This document shows, piece after piece, positions 17,716 to 26,996 of a stretch of DNA of 64,000 bases (position 1 is the stretch's first letter; each line of letters begins with the position of its first letter). Below the pieces are notes generated by a model. That model saw only the letters and a program-made list of their open reading frames with translations, made no database searches and was not told where the DNA came from. The stretch is from Rhodobiaceae bacterium. Lineage in GTDB: Bacteria; Pseudomonadota; Alphaproteobacteria; RS24. The position numbers and the translations under genes were made by a program. The stretch lies in contig JAHEGN010000012.1 in the NCBI GenBank assembly GCA_024645085.1, forward strand, positions 1-64,000. Reading direction: 5' to 3'.

Positions 17716-20700
17716 ATGGTGTCACACGCTCATTTTGATACGCTTATCGCGGCTGAAAAACGCCTGCATATTGGCGGCATTCCCAATGGCTACCAGCCTT
17801 TAGTGCTGGCCGATATGGCGCGTTTGGCGCAAAACCGCATTGTCTTTATCGCCCGCGACGCCGGACAGGCGGCCAGCTTGGTCAATATGTTGCAGTTTTT
17901 CGCTGTCGACGTGCCGGTGCTTGAATTACCGGCATGGGATTGCCAGCCGTTTGACCGACTGTCGCCACATGGCGCGCTCATGGCCAAGCGCATGGCCTGT
18001 TTATCGGCCTTGCCGCAATATGACAGCCAGCCACATATTGTCGTCACCACTGTCTCGGCTGCAGCACAGCGCTTGCCGCCGCGTCATATGCTGGCGAAAT
18101 TAGGGTTTTCCATCCGCCCCGGGCAAATGCTCGACAGTGAAGCGCTGGTTGGGTTTTTGGCTGGCAATGGCTATAGCCGCTGTTCAACCGTCATGGAGGC
18201 TGGTGATTATGCCGTGCGTGGCGGCATTATCGACTTATTCGCACCCGGTGAAGAAGCGCCCGTGCGGCTTGATTTATTCGGCGACACGTTGGAGTCAATC
18301 CGCAATTTTGACCCTGAAAGTCAGCGCACCACCGGCCAATTAACCGAATTGCAATTGACCACGGCCAGTGAAATTCATTTAACCGATGATAGTATTCTGG
18401 CTTTCCGGCGTGGCTATGTCAGCCAATTTGGCACGGTGATGGACCAAGACCCGCTGTATCAAGCGATAAGCGAAGGCGCGCGTTATCAAGGCATGGAACA
18501 TTGGTTGCCCTTGTTCCACGATACGCTGGAGACGATCTTCGATCACTGCGGCGCCTGTGTTTATGTTTGCGATGACCAATTAGAAGCCGCCTATCAAGAG
18601 CGCCTGAGCCAAGTCGAAGATTATTATCAAGCGCGCCATCAAGCGATGATTGATGACAGCAAACGGCCGACCACACAACGCATCATCAAACCGCTGCCGC
18701 CGGAAAATCTCTATCTGCTGCAAGAAGAATGGAGCGCCCGCCTCAATGATATGCGGCTGCGCCAATTGACCGGCTTTACCCTGCCGGAGGGCGATCAGGT
18801 CATAAACTTTCAAGGCCGCGAAGCCTATCAATTCTCCAGCGAGCGGCAGCAGGAAAACATCAATCTTTTCGATACAGTGGTCGCGCATTTACGCGACAAG
18901 CAAAAGCAGGGCAAAAAAATTCTGCTCAATGCGTCAAGCGCGGGCGCCGTCGACCGGCTGGTGCAATTATTTCAGGAACATGGGCTGCAAGCCATTCATC
19001 TAAGCGCTCATTGGCAAGATGTAGTGGCCTCGCCAGAGCCAATTCATATTGCAGACTTCCCAATGGATCACGGTTTTGAGACCGATGATTACTATCTACT
19101 GACCGAGCAAGATATTCTCGGCGACCGCATGGTGCGTCCGGCGCGGCGTAAGCGGGCAGAGAATTTTCTCACCGAAACCAACAGCCTCAGCCCGGGCGAT
19201 CATGTGGTGCACGTCGAACATGGCATTGGCCGGTTTGAGGGCTTGCAGACGATTGATGCCGGCGGGGCGCCGCATGATTGTTTGAAATTGGTCTATCACG
19301 GCGATGCGCGGCTGTTTTTACCGGTTGAAAATATTGATCTGCTGAGCCGTTTTGGTGGCGATGATATGACCGTCAGCCTTGATAAAATTGGTGGCGGCGC
19401 CTGGCAAATGCGCAAAACGCGGCTCAAAGAAAAGCTGAAAATCATTGCCGCTGAATTGATTAAAACCGCCGCCGCGCGGGCCATGCGACAGGGTGAAAAA
19501 CTCCTCGCCGACCACACGATTTACGATGAATTTGCCGCGCGTTTTCCGTTCAATGAAACCGATGACCAGCATGAAGCGATTGATGCGGTGCTGGAGGATT
19601 TGGCCAGCGGGCATCCGATGGATCGGCTGATTTGCGGCGATGTGGGCTTTGGCAAAACCGAAGTGGCCCTGCGCGCTGCCTTTGTTGCATCTATGGCTGG
19701 GCGGCAAGTGGCAATTATTGCGCCAACCACTTTATTGGCCCGCCAACATGGCAAGACTTTCCGCCAGCGTTTCGCCGGATTGCCGGTCGTGGTGCGCGAA
19801 TTATCGCGACTGGTGTCCACCGCAGAGGCCAATGAAACCCGCGCCGGTTTGAGTGATGGCAGCGTCGATATTGTGATTGGCACACATGCGCTATTGTCGA
19901 AAAAAATCACCTTTGACCGTCTCGGCCTAGTGATTGTCGATGAGGAGCAGCATTTTGGCGTTATCCATAAAGAACAGCTGAAAAAATTACGCGCTGAAGT
20001 GCATATGTTGACGCTAACGGCGACGCCGATCCCGCGCACTTTGCAAATGGCGCTAACCGGCGTGCGCGATTTATCGCTGATTGCGACGCCGCCAGTTGAC
20101 CGTTTGGCGGTGCGCACCTATGTCGCCCCATTTGATGCGGTGAGCTTGCGCGAGGCGCTCTTGCGCGAAAAATACCGCACTGGTCAGAGCTTTGTCATTG
20201 TGCCGCGAATTAGCGATATTGCCGAAATCGCCAGCTTCCTAGAGGAGCAAGTGCCGGAAGTGAAATTCGTGACCGCTCATGGGCAAATGGCAGGCGGCGA
20301 TTTGGAAACGCGGATGAACGCGTTTTATGACGGCAGTTATGATGTGCTGTTATCGACGTCGATTATTGAAAGCGGCCTTGATGTGCCGTCGGCCAATACG
20401 ATTATCATTCACCGGGCCGACCGTTTTGGTTTGGCGCAGCTTTATCAAATGCGGGGGCGTGTTGGGCGCTCAAAGGCGCGCGCCTATGCTTATTTGACCT
20501 ATGATGAGGCATTGGGGCTGAGCGACAATGCAGAAAAACGCCTGAAAGTCATGCAATCACTCGACAGTCTCGGCGCCGGATTTAATCTGGCCAGTTATGA
20601 TTTGGATTTGCGCGGCGCTGGTAATTTGGTCGGCGAGGAACAATCGGGTCACATCAAAGAGGTCGGCTTTGAGCTTTATCAGCAAATGCTGGAAGAAGCG

Positions 20701-21192
20701 GTCGCCGAACAGCAGGGCGTCGACGTCGACGATAATTGGTCGCCGACCATTAATGCTGGTATTTCGGTTTTGATACCGGAAAATTATGTGCCCGAATTGG
20801 ATTTGCGCATGGGCCTATATCGGCGTTTATCATCGCTGGATGACCGCGCGCAAATTAATAGTTTCGCCGTTGAGCTGGTCGACCGATTTGGCAAAATGCC
20901 ATCGGAAGTTAAGCATTTGCTGGATATTTTGGCGATCAAAATTGATTGCTTGGCGGCTGGGATTGAAAAAATTGACGCCGGACCAAAGGGCGCTGTGGTG
21001 ACCTTTAGAAACCGCGCCTTTGCCAATCCCGAGGCGTTGATTGCCTATGTGTCTGAGCACCAAGAGCGCATTAAAGTACGTCCTGACCAGACCATCGTGT
21101 TTCGCATGAAGGCCGAAGATGATGAGGAGCGCCTGCGCGCTGCCGGTCTGATTGCCGCGCGTTTGGCAGAGTTGGCCAAAATTGCTGCCTAA
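17716..21192 (+). CDS. mfd: transcription-repair coupling factor Mfd
   Basis: A 1158-residue ATP-driven translocase that removes stalled RNA polymerase and recruits UvrA. The UvrB-like N-terminal module (about 1-350) includes ELPAWDCQPFDRLSP. The RNA-polymerase-interaction domain follows at about 490-560 with GDHVVHVEHGIGRFEGL. The RecG-like motor has Walker A GDVGFGKTE (about 639-647), DEEQHFG (about 740) and TATPIPRTL. The TRAP motif region contains LRGAGNLVGEEQSGHIKEVG. The C-terminal domain (from about 1010) has the VPELDLRMGLYRRL segment. It is full length with no break. The stop lies one base from the stop of the convergent oxidoreductase gene. Confidence 0.97.
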   Translation: MVSHAHFDTLIAAEKRLHIGGIPNGYQPLVLADMARLAQNRIVFIARDAGQAASLVNMLQFFAVDVPVLELPAWDCQPFDRLSPHGALMAKRMACLSALPQYDSQPHIVVTTVSAAAQRLPPRHMLAKLGFSIRPGQMLDSEALVGFLAGNGYSRCSTVMEAGDYAVRGGIIDLFAPGEEAPVRLDLFGDTLESIRNFDPESQRTTGQLTELQLTTASEIHLTDDSILAFRRGYVSQFGTVMDQDPLYQAISEGARYQGMEHWLPLFHDTLETIFDHCGACVYVCDDQLEAAYQERLSQVEDYYQARHQAMIDDSKRPTTQRIIKPLPPENLYLLQEEWSARLNDMRLRQLTGFTLPEGDQVINFQGREAYQFSSERQQENINLFDTVVAHLRDKQKQGKKILLNASSAGAVDRLVQLFQEHGLQAIHLSAHWQDVVASPEPIHIADFPMDHGFETDDYYLLTEQDILGDRMVRPARRKRAENFLTETNSLSPGDHVVHVEHGIGRFEGLQTIDAGGAPHDCLKLVYHGDARLFLPVENIDLLSRFGGDDMTVSLDKIGGGAWQMRKTRLKEKLKIIAAELIKTAAARAMRQGEKLLADHTIYDEFAARFPFNETDDQHEAIDAVLEDLASGHPMDRLICGDVGFGKTEVALRAAFVASMAGRQVAIIAPTTLLARQHGKTFRQRFAGLPVVVRELSRLVSTAEANETRAGLSDGSVDIVIGTHALLSKKITFDRLGLVIVDEEQHFGVIHKEQLKKLRAEVHMLTLTATPIPRTLQMALTGVRDLSLIATPPVDRLAVRTYVAPFDAVSLREALLREKYRTGQSFVIVPRISDIAEIASFLEEQVPEVKFVTAHGQMAGGDLETRMNAFYDGSYDVLLSTSIIESGLDVPSANTIIIHRADRFGLAQLYQMRGRVGRSKARAYAYLTYDEALGLSDNAEKRLKVMQSLDSLGAGFNLASYDLDLRGAGNLVGEEQSGHIKEVGFELYQQMLEEAVAEQQGVDVDDNWSPTINAGISVLIPENYVPELDLRMGLYRRLSSLDDRAQINSFAVELVDRFGKMPSEVKHLLDILAIKIDCLAAGIEKIDAGPKGAVVTFRNRAFANPEALIAYVSEHQERIKVRPDQTIVFRMKAEDDEERLRAAGLIAARLAELAKIAA

Positions 21193-21193
21193 A

Positions 21194-21886
21194 CTAAGAG
21201 GCGCTGGCCAATTTGCTTTGCGCCTTGGTGAAAAATTTCAGCAGATAAGCTGGGTCTTGCGCCCCTGAGAGAATGAATTTGCCGCCGGCTAAAAACGCGG
21301 GCACACCGGCAATGCCCAAATCGCGGGCTGCCGCATCATCATTGCGGGTGCTGTCAATATCTGTGTCAGAGGCAAATAGGCTGGCCAATTGTGCCGTATC
21401 CATTTGATGGGTGGCGGCAATTTCTAGCAAACAGCCGACATCGCCAATATCAATGCCCTGCTCAAAATAGGCGACAAATAGTGCCTCGGCGATATCATGT
21501 TGCTGGCCGGTGCTGGCGGCCCAGCGAATAAGTCGGTGAGCGTTCAGCGTATTGGGCGTGCGGGTGATTTTATCAAAGGCAAAATCAATACCCGTGCCCT
21601 GCGAGGCGGCGAGAATATTTTGATAAATTTGCTTACCGCCGTCGGGCCCGAATTTGCGTTTCATCTGGGTTTCGCGGTCGTAGCCTTCCGGCGGTGTGCG
21701 CGGGTCGAGCTGATATGGTCGCCACATCAAATTGATCCGCAAATCACTCAATTGCGCTAGCGCGCTATCCAAATGGCGCTTGCCGATGAAACACCATGGG
21801 CAAATCACATCAGAAATAACGTCGAGCTGTAAAATAGGCGTGTTTGTCTCGGCATCTTGTGTCATGTTTTGAGCATAGAACGTCAT
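21194..21886 (-). CDS. DsbA family oxidoreductase, FrnE-like
   Basis: A 230-residue thioredoxin-fold protein with an inserted helical domain. The active site is CPWC in DVICPWCFIGKRHLD (about 27-41), typical of the cytoplasmic FrnE/2-hydroxychromene-2-carboxylate isomerase-like group. No signal peptide is visible, which argues against a periplasmic disulfide role. The cis-Pro region is GIAGVPAFLAGGKFILSGAQ. The gene lies back-to-back with a GPH transporter, 31 bases apart. It could be a polyketide-type isomerase or a general dithiol reductase; the sequence does not decide. Confidence 0.87.
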   Translation of the reverse strand: MTFYAQNMTQDAETNTPILQLDVISDVICPWCFIGKRHLDSALAQLSDLRINLMWRPYQLDPRTPPEGYDRETQMKRKFGPDGGKQIYQNILAASQGTGIDFAFDKITRTPNTLNAHRLIRWAASTGQQHDIAEALFVAYFEQGIDIGDVGCLLEIAATHQMDTAQLASLFASDTDIDSTRNDDAAARDLGIAGVPAFLAGGKFILSGAQDPAYLLKFFTKAQSKLASAS

Positions 21887-21917
21887 CCGCAGGGCCGCTA
21901 GGGGTTAGGTAAAATTT

Positions 21918-23288
21918 ATGAACACAAAGTTAGCACCGGCTCCAAAGGCGCCGACCTCTCTCGGGTGGGGCCAAAAAATTGGCTATGGCAGCGGTGACTT
22001 CGCTTTCAACCTTTATTGGCAGGGAGTCAGCCTTTATCTGTTTTACTTTTATACCGATGTGCTCGGCCTACCCAATGCTTTGGCTGGAATGATTTACGCC
22101 ATTGGCTCCATGTGGGATGCGATTACCGATCCGGCCATGGGCTATGTCGCCGAGCGCACGCGTTCACGCTGGGGGCGTTATCGCCCCTATTTATTATTCG
22201 TGCCAATCCCGCTGGCGCTCAGCTATTTGCTGCTGTTTTGGTCGCCCAATGGCCAATCGATTCCGCTCTTGGTGGCGATGGCATTGGCCGGACAATTTAT
22301 TTTCCGTCTGGTGTTCACCATTGGCTCGACCCCTTACTCATCGCTCATGGCGCGCATGACCAGTTCCTCAAAAGACCGCGCGGGCATGGCTGGGGCGCGT
22401 ATGGTGTTTGCCTATATGGGCAGTTTCGCCGTCGTGCTATTGGCCGGATTTCTGCTCGAAAGGGCTGAAAATGACGCCCAGGGGTTTTTCTATTTGGCGG
22501 TTGTATCCGGGGTTTTGGCCAGTGTGATTTTATGGCTGTGCTTTGCCGTTTGCCGCGAACCAGCCGAAGATCCGCAAAACAGCCATCAGCTCAGCTTGCG
22601 TCAGACCTTTGCTTCAATGCGCGCCAACACGCCTTTCCTCATCGCTTTTAGTGCCATTTTATTAATGGTCGCGGGCGCCACGGTCATCAGCAAAACCGTG
22701 CTTTATGTGTTTGAATATGAAATGGGCGACCGCGCTGCCGGATCAACAGCGCTGCTTTATTTCACCCTGTCGGGCTTTGTGGTGATTCCGCTATGGACCT
22801 TCATCACCTTGAAAACCTCCAAGCGATTTGTCTGGATGGCGGGCAGTGTTATCAGCGTCATTGGTCTGCTGGCCTTATGGTTTAATCCAGCCCAGTCGAT
22901 TGAACTCATGCAGATGAATTATCTGCTGATTGCCGTCGGTGTCGGCGCCTATGGCGTGACCTTTTGGGGCATGTTGCCCGATACGGTGGAATATGGCGAA
23001 TGGCGCAGCGGCGTGCGCGTCGAGTCGATGATTTTCGGTGCTGTCACTTTCGCGCAAAAAACCGCCGTTGCCTTGAGCGCCATTATTCTCGGCCTTTTGC
23101 TTGATGTGATTGGCTATCAGGCCAATGCGGTGCAAACCGCTGACACAATTTTGGGCCTGCGGGCGATTGTTGTGTTCGTGCCGCTGACTGGCATTTTGCT
23201 ATCGGTTTGGGTGATGGCCTATTATCCGCTATCGCCGCAACGCCACGCCGCAATTGTTGCTGATATTGAAGCGCGCAAAGCTGGCTAA
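21918..23288 (+). CDS. GPH-family (MelB-type) major facilitator transporter
   Basis: A 456-residue permease with about twelve hydrophobic spans. The glycoside-pentoside-hexuronide family signature is present: GSMWDAITDPAMGYVAERT followed by RSRWGRYRPYLLF (residues near 60-95). The second half has LPDTVEYGEWRSGVRVESM, the conserved central loop of this family. These are cation symporters for sugars or sugar-like compounds, though many alphaproteobacterial members sit in unrelated catabolic islands. No sugar enzyme gene is nearby. A paralogue lies at 57.2 kb. Its stop abuts the stop of the next, convergent gene. Confidence 0.88.
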   Translation: MNTKLAPAPKAPTSLGWGQKIGYGSGDFAFNLYWQGVSLYLFYFYTDVLGLPNALAGMIYAIGSMWDAITDPAMGYVAERTRSRWGRYRPYLLFVPIPLALSYLLLFWSPNGQSIPLLVAMALAGQFIFRLVFTIGSTPYSSLMARMTSSSKDRAGMAGARMVFAYMGSFAVVLLAGFLLERAENDAQGFFYLAVVSGVLASVILWLCFAVCREPAEDPQNSHQLSLRQTFASMRANTPFLIAFSAILLMVAGATVISKTVLYVFEYEMGDRAAGSTALLYFTLSGFVVIPLWTFITLKTSKRFVWMAGSVISVIGLLALWFNPAQSIELMQMNYLLIAVGVGAYGVTFWGMLPDTVEYGEWRSGVRVESMIFGAVTFAQKTAVALSAIILGLLLDVIGYQANAVQTADTILGLRAIVVFVPLTGILLSVWVMAYYPLSPQRHAAIVADIEARKAG

Positions 23289-23942
23289 TCAGCGCAAACG
23301 ACGTTCAGCGAAATAGCCCATCAGTGGCACGATTAAAAAGGCCGCCAAACCGGTAATCGCCGCCTCCTGCGTATTGGCCACTGGCAGGGGCATGATGAAG
23401 GGTTGGATAACAAACAGATAAAATATCACGCAGATTGCCCCCAAAATAATGCGGTTGATAGCGAAGCGCGGGTCGCGTGACCGGCGGTAAATCAGCAGAG
23501 CCAGCGTCAACATACTGGCCTCAATGAGTACTGTCACAAGCGGCATATTCCACAGGCCGAACCCGACTTTCCAATCTTCGCTCAAAAGAATCGGCAAATC
23601 TGGCACATGCACAATCAGGTCTAAAAACCAATGGCAGGCAACCGCTGCGGCAATGGTCAATAGCGCTGCACGACTGGCTTGACGATCGTAAAGCCAGTAC
23701 AGAGCGGCGCCAATCGCCGCCCATACCGGCGTCATCACCAAACTATGGGTAAACGGCATGAACATATCAAAATCATTATATTTGGTGAAACCGGGCACAA
23801 TATCGAGCCGCTCAATGCCAATTAGCACGAAAATCATAGTGGCAATATCAACCAATTGCACGGCCACCAAAAGCGCCCAAAGCGGCACTTGGCGGTCGAC
23901 ACCTTTAAACGCAATCCCAGCAGCGAAATGACCAATAAACAT
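23289..23942 (-). CDS. conserved membrane protein, possible YdjM/DUF457-like
   Basis: A 217-residue protein with about six hydrophobic stretches. Conserved-looking polar residues sit at the start (FIGHFAAGIAFK), in the second span (QLVDIATMIFV) and in PFTHSLVMTPVWA, where His and Asp could bind a metal. The pattern recalls membrane-bound YdjM/DUF457-type predicted metal-dependent hydrolases, but this is a resemblance by eye. An AGGAG ribosome site supports the ATG. No operon partner is present; the small membrane gene upstream is divergent. Confidence 0.6.
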   Translation of the reverse strand: MFIGHFAAGIAFKGVDRQVPLWALLVAVQLVDIATMIFVLIGIERLDIVPGFTKYNDFDMFMPFTHSLVMTPVWAAIGAALYWLYDRQASRAALLTIAAAVACHWFLDLIVHVPDLPILLSEDWKVGFGLWNMPLVTVLIEASMLTLALLIYRRSRDPRFAINRIILGAICVIFYLFVIQPFIMPLPVANTQEAAITGLAAFLIVPLMGYFAERRLR

Positions 23943-24031
23943 TTTGCAATCTCCTGTTATTATTTTGTGATAAGCCTAACGCGCTTTTTCAATCAAGCAA
24001 ATGATTAACTTAATCAGAAAAGTAGACATAA

Positions 24032-24259
24032 ATGTTGTCAGTTCAAAATTTAAAATGGGCCAGCACGGCTTGCGTTTTAATCGGTATTTTTCTCACCAGC
24101 GTGAATATTTACCCGATAAATATTATGTTTCACTTCACCGGTTCTCTCGGCTGGACAATCGCTGGTGTGGCGACGAAAGATCGGGCGATTATGACCAATT
24201 TCGGCCTGCAATTGCCGCTCTTTTTAATTGGTTTCGCCAGTCTGGCCGGACTGGTTTAA
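24032..24259 (+). CDS. small two-span membrane protein, DUF6552-like
   Basis: A 75-residue protein with hydrophobic segments at about 10-30 (STACVLIGIFLTSVNIYPIN) and 55-74 (LQLPLFLIGFASLAGLV). A central LGWTIAGVATKDRAIM block separates them. The layout, with a KDRAIM-type loop between spans, resembles small alphaproteobacterial proteins annotated as DUF6552; that link is from memory. The ribosome site is weak. An overlapping reading frame (24001-24264) shows no protein-like pattern. Function unknown. Confidence 0.55.
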   Translation: MLSVQNLKWASTACVLIGIFLTSVNIYPINIMFHFTGSLGWTIAGVATKDRAIMTNFGLQLPLFLIGFASLAGLV

Positions 24260-24294
24260 GTTGAATTTTAGATTTGAAATCGCTACACAACACC

Positions 24295-24316
24295 ATATCG
24301 ACATCATATCGACATC
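24295..24316 (+). repeat. 11-bp tandem repeat, two copies
   Basis: ATATCGACATC occurs twice head to tail (24295-24305 and 24306-24316), ending 24 bases before the carbonic anhydrase start. It may be a regulator site or only replication slippage. Confidence 0.7.
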
Positions 24317-24340
24317 ATCTTTGGCTTACGAGGGACGGAC

Positions 24341-24994
24341 ATGAAAAACATCAAATCTTTACCGCAAAACTTGGTCGAGCGTTATCAAAACTGGCGCGCT
24401 GGTGTATTTGAAGAAAAATCGGCACATTATTCCGATCTGGCGAATTATGGGCAAAATCCGCCGACCATGATTATTTCATGCTGCGATAGCCGTCTCCATG
24501 TCACAGAAATTTTGGGTGCCGATACCGGTGATATTTTTGTCCATCGTAATGTCGCCAATCTGGTGCCGCCCTATACGCCCAATAGCGACCACCACGGCAC
24601 ATCAGCGGCCGTTGAATATGGTGTGCGGGCGTTGAAAGTCAGCCATCTCATCGTCTTTGGCCATTCGCAATGCGGTGGCGTTGAGGCGTGCCATAATATT
24701 TGCAAGCATGGCGTGGCCGATGAGCAAAGAGACTATGAATTTGTCGGCCCATGGTTGGAAATTCTCAAACCGGCCTATAGTCGGATTAATGAAAGCGCAG
24801 ACCATGAAGCGCAATTGGTTGATCTTGGCCAGCAGGGCGTCATCGCCTCGCTGCAAAACCTCCTCGGCTTTCCATTTATCGCCGCCGCCATTGCTGATGG
24901 CTCGTTGACCCTGCATGGCGCATGGCATGATATTGGCTCCGGCACGCTGTATCATTACGACCCAAAAGTCGAAAAATTTATCACTGTCGCCTAA
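24341..24994 (+). CDS. beta-class carbonic anhydrase
   Basis: A 217-residue zinc enzyme interconverting CO2 and bicarbonate. Zinc ligands are Cys47 in SCCDSR (47-51, with the Asp-Arg dyad D49/R51) and His108 plus Cys111 in FGHSQCGGV. DIFVHRNVANLVPP (64-77) is the second conserved block. Length is normal. A GAGGGACGG ribosome site precedes the ATG. The fused biotin-dependent carboxylase starts 150 bases downstream. Supplying bicarbonate to a carboxylase would make sense of the neighbourhood, but co-transcription is not shown. Confidence 0.94.
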   Translation: MKNIKSLPQNLVERYQNWRAGVFEEKSAHYSDLANYGQNPPTMIISCCDSRLHVTEILGADTGDIFVHRNVANLVPPYTPNSDHHGTSAAVEYGVRALKVSHLIVFGHSQCGGVEACHNICKHGVADEQRDYEFVGPWLEILKPAYSRINESADHEAQLVDLGQQGVIASLQNLLGFPFIAAAIADGSLTLHGAWHDIGSGTLYHYDPKVEKFITVA

Positions 24995-25064
24995 GCCTTT
25001 CGCACGGCAATGCTTCACAAGCTGGCAAAGCTGGTGCAGGATAGGCGCGCGAGGGGGAGAGATT

Positions 25065-25136
25065 ATGTTACCAACCATGATTGCAGGAACGCTGATTATT
25101 GTTGCATTGCCTGTTGCCGCCCGCCTAACCCGATAG
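25065..25136 (+). CDS. possible 23-residue membrane peptide upstream of the fused carboxylase
   Basis: ATG at 25065 follows a strong GAGGGGGAGAG ribosome site. It opens a 23-codon frame, MLPTMIAGTLIIVALPVAAR plus three residues, with one predicted membrane span. The stop lies seven bases before the carboxylase ATG, which itself has no good ribosome site. The small frame may therefore couple or lead translation. This is an ORF plus ribosome-site argument only. Confidence 0.4.
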   Translation: MLPTMIAGTLIIVALPVAARLTR

Positions 25137-25143
25137 GTCTGTC

Positions 25144-26994
25144 ATGAGTGAAAGTAAAAATAAAACCATTCGCATTAAAGCGCCAATGCAGGCGGTGGTG
25201 CATCAAGTCAATGTGGCAGTCGGTGATAGCGTCGCCGCCGGGCAGGAAGTCGCGGTTTTAGAAGCGATGAAAATGCAGCACGGGATTACCGCCCCGACAT
25301 CTGGCGTGGTCAAGGCCATTAGCGTTGGTGTCGGAGAGGTGGTCGAGCAAAATGGCGCCATTTTGAGCCTGCTGAGTGGCGAGGAAACCGCCGTCGTCGA
25401 GAACCAAGTCGATACGCAAGACCTCGACTATATTCGCCCGGATTTGGCTGAATTAAACGCCCGCCTCGACCGCACGCTTGACGCGGCGCGGCCTGACAAA
25501 ATGGCGCGGCGGCATGAAAAAGGCCACCGCTCGGCGCGCGAAAATGTCGATGATTTATGCGATGCCGATAGTTTTATCGAATATGGCCAATTAGTGGTGG
25601 CGGCCCAGCGCCTGCGCCGCGATTTAGATGATTTAATCGACAACACACCGGCCGATGGCATGGTCGCTGGCTTTGGCGCCATTAACGGCGATTTATTCGA
25701 TGATGACAAATCCCGCGTTGCCATTTTGGCCTATGATTATACGGTTTTGGCTGGCACGCAGGGGGCTTTCAATCATAAAAAAACTGACCGGCTTTTGGAG
25801 TTGGCGCAGGAATGGCAAACGCCGATTATTTTCTTCACCGAAGGTGGCGGCGGGCGGCCCGGTGACACGGATTTCGCTAAGGTTCAGGCGGCGACACTGG
25901 ATGTTATGACTTTTGCAACCTTCGCCAAAGCCAGTGGTGTGGCGCCGCGCATTGCCATTAACAATGGTTATTGTTTTGCTGGTAATGCGGTGTTGTTCGG
26001 CTGCGCCGATGTCACCATTGCCACCAAAGACAGCTATATTGGCATGGGCGGCCCAGCAATGATTGAAGGCGGCGGCCTCGGCGTTGTGGCACCCACAGAT
26101 ATCGGCCCAATGGATGTACAAACTGCCAATGGGGTAGTTGATTTATTGGCCGAGGACGAAGCCGACGCCGTGCGTTTGGCGAAAAAACTCTTGGGCTATT
26201 TCCAAGGCGCCATTGCGCCAACCGATTGTGCCGACCAACGCAAATTACGCCATGTTATTCCCGAAGACCGCAAGCGCGCCTATGACATGCGAGAGGCCAT
26301 CGAGCTCATGGCCGACAGCGATAGTTTTCTCGAACTACGGCGCGGTTACGGCGCGGGCATGATTACCGGTTTCGTGCGCGTCGAGGGGCGCCCATTTGGT
26401 TTGATTGCCAATAACCCCACCCATTTGGGCGGCGCCATTGATGCCGAAGCGGCTGAGAAAGCTGCCCGTTTCTTGCAATTATGCGATGCTTTTGATGTGC
26501 CGATTTTGTCCTTGTGCGACACGCCGGGTTTTATGGTCGGGCCCGAACATGAGAAAAACGCCACCGTTCGGCGCGCCTCCTCCCTAATGGTTGTCGGTGC
26601 CAGCTTAACCGTGCCGGTGTTTATGATTTGCCTACGCAAAGGCTATGGTTTGGGCGCTCAAGCCATGGCTATGGGCAGTTTTCATGTACCGCAATTCACC
26701 ATTGCTTGGCCAACTGGTGAGTTTGGCCCAATGGGTTTGGAGGGCGCGGTACGGCTTGGCTATAGCAAAGAATTAGCCGCCGCCGGGTCACCAGCCGAGC
26801 AGAAAGCTTTGTTCGATAAATTACTCAACGCCATGTATGAAAGCGGTAAGGCGCTGAATGTCGCCATGTATCAAGAAATTGACGCGGTCATAGACCCACG
26901 CGATACACGCGCGTGGATTTCGCGTGGCATTAAATCCATGCCGGTTGGCAAAAAAGGCGGCAAAGGCAAGCGCCCATTTATTGATACTTGGTAG
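25144..26994 (+). CDS. fused biotin-carrier / acyl-CoA carboxyltransferase
   Basis: A 616-residue two-part protein. Residues 8-78 are a biotinyl (BCCP) domain with the biotinylation motif EAMKM at 40-44, so Lys43 would carry biotin. Residues from about 100 onward are a complete carboxyltransferase of the acetyl/propionyl-CoA carboxylase beta type, with FFTEGGGGRPGDTDF, GCADVTIATKDSYIGMGGPA and LCDTPGFMVGPE. Normally the carrier is fused to biotin carboxylase or free; here it is joined to the transferase. No biotin carboxylase lies beside it, so one must come from elsewhere. Acyl-CoA substrate unknown. It converges on the BVMO operon with a two-base gap. Confidence 0.9.
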   Translation: MSESKNKTIRIKAPMQAVVHQVNVAVGDSVAAGQEVAVLEAMKMQHGITAPTSGVVKAISVGVGEVVEQNGAILSLLSGEETAVVENQVDTQDLDYIRPDLAELNARLDRTLDAARPDKMARRHEKGHRSARENVDDLCDADSFIEYGQLVVAAQRLRRDLDDLIDNTPADGMVAGFGAINGDLFDDDKSRVAILAYDYTVLAGTQGAFNHKKTDRLLELAQEWQTPIIFFTEGGGGRPGDTDFAKVQAATLDVMTFATFAKASGVAPRIAINNGYCFAGNAVLFGCADVTIATKDSYIGMGGPAMIEGGGLGVVAPTDIGPMDVQTANGVVDLLAEDEADAVRLAKKLLGYFQGAIAPTDCADQRKLRHVIPEDRKRAYDMREAIELMADSDSFLELRRGYGAGMITGFVRVEGRPFGLIANNPTHLGGAIDAEAAEKAARFLQLCDAFDVPILSLCDTPGFMVGPEHEKNATVRRASSLMVVGASLTVPVFMICLRKGYGLGAQAMAMGSFHVPQFTIAWPTGEFGPMGLEGAVRLGYSKELAAAGSPAEQKALFDKLLNAMYESGKALNVAMYQEIDAVIDPRDTRAWISRGIKSMPVGKKGGKGKRPFIDTW

Positions 26995-26996
26995 GG

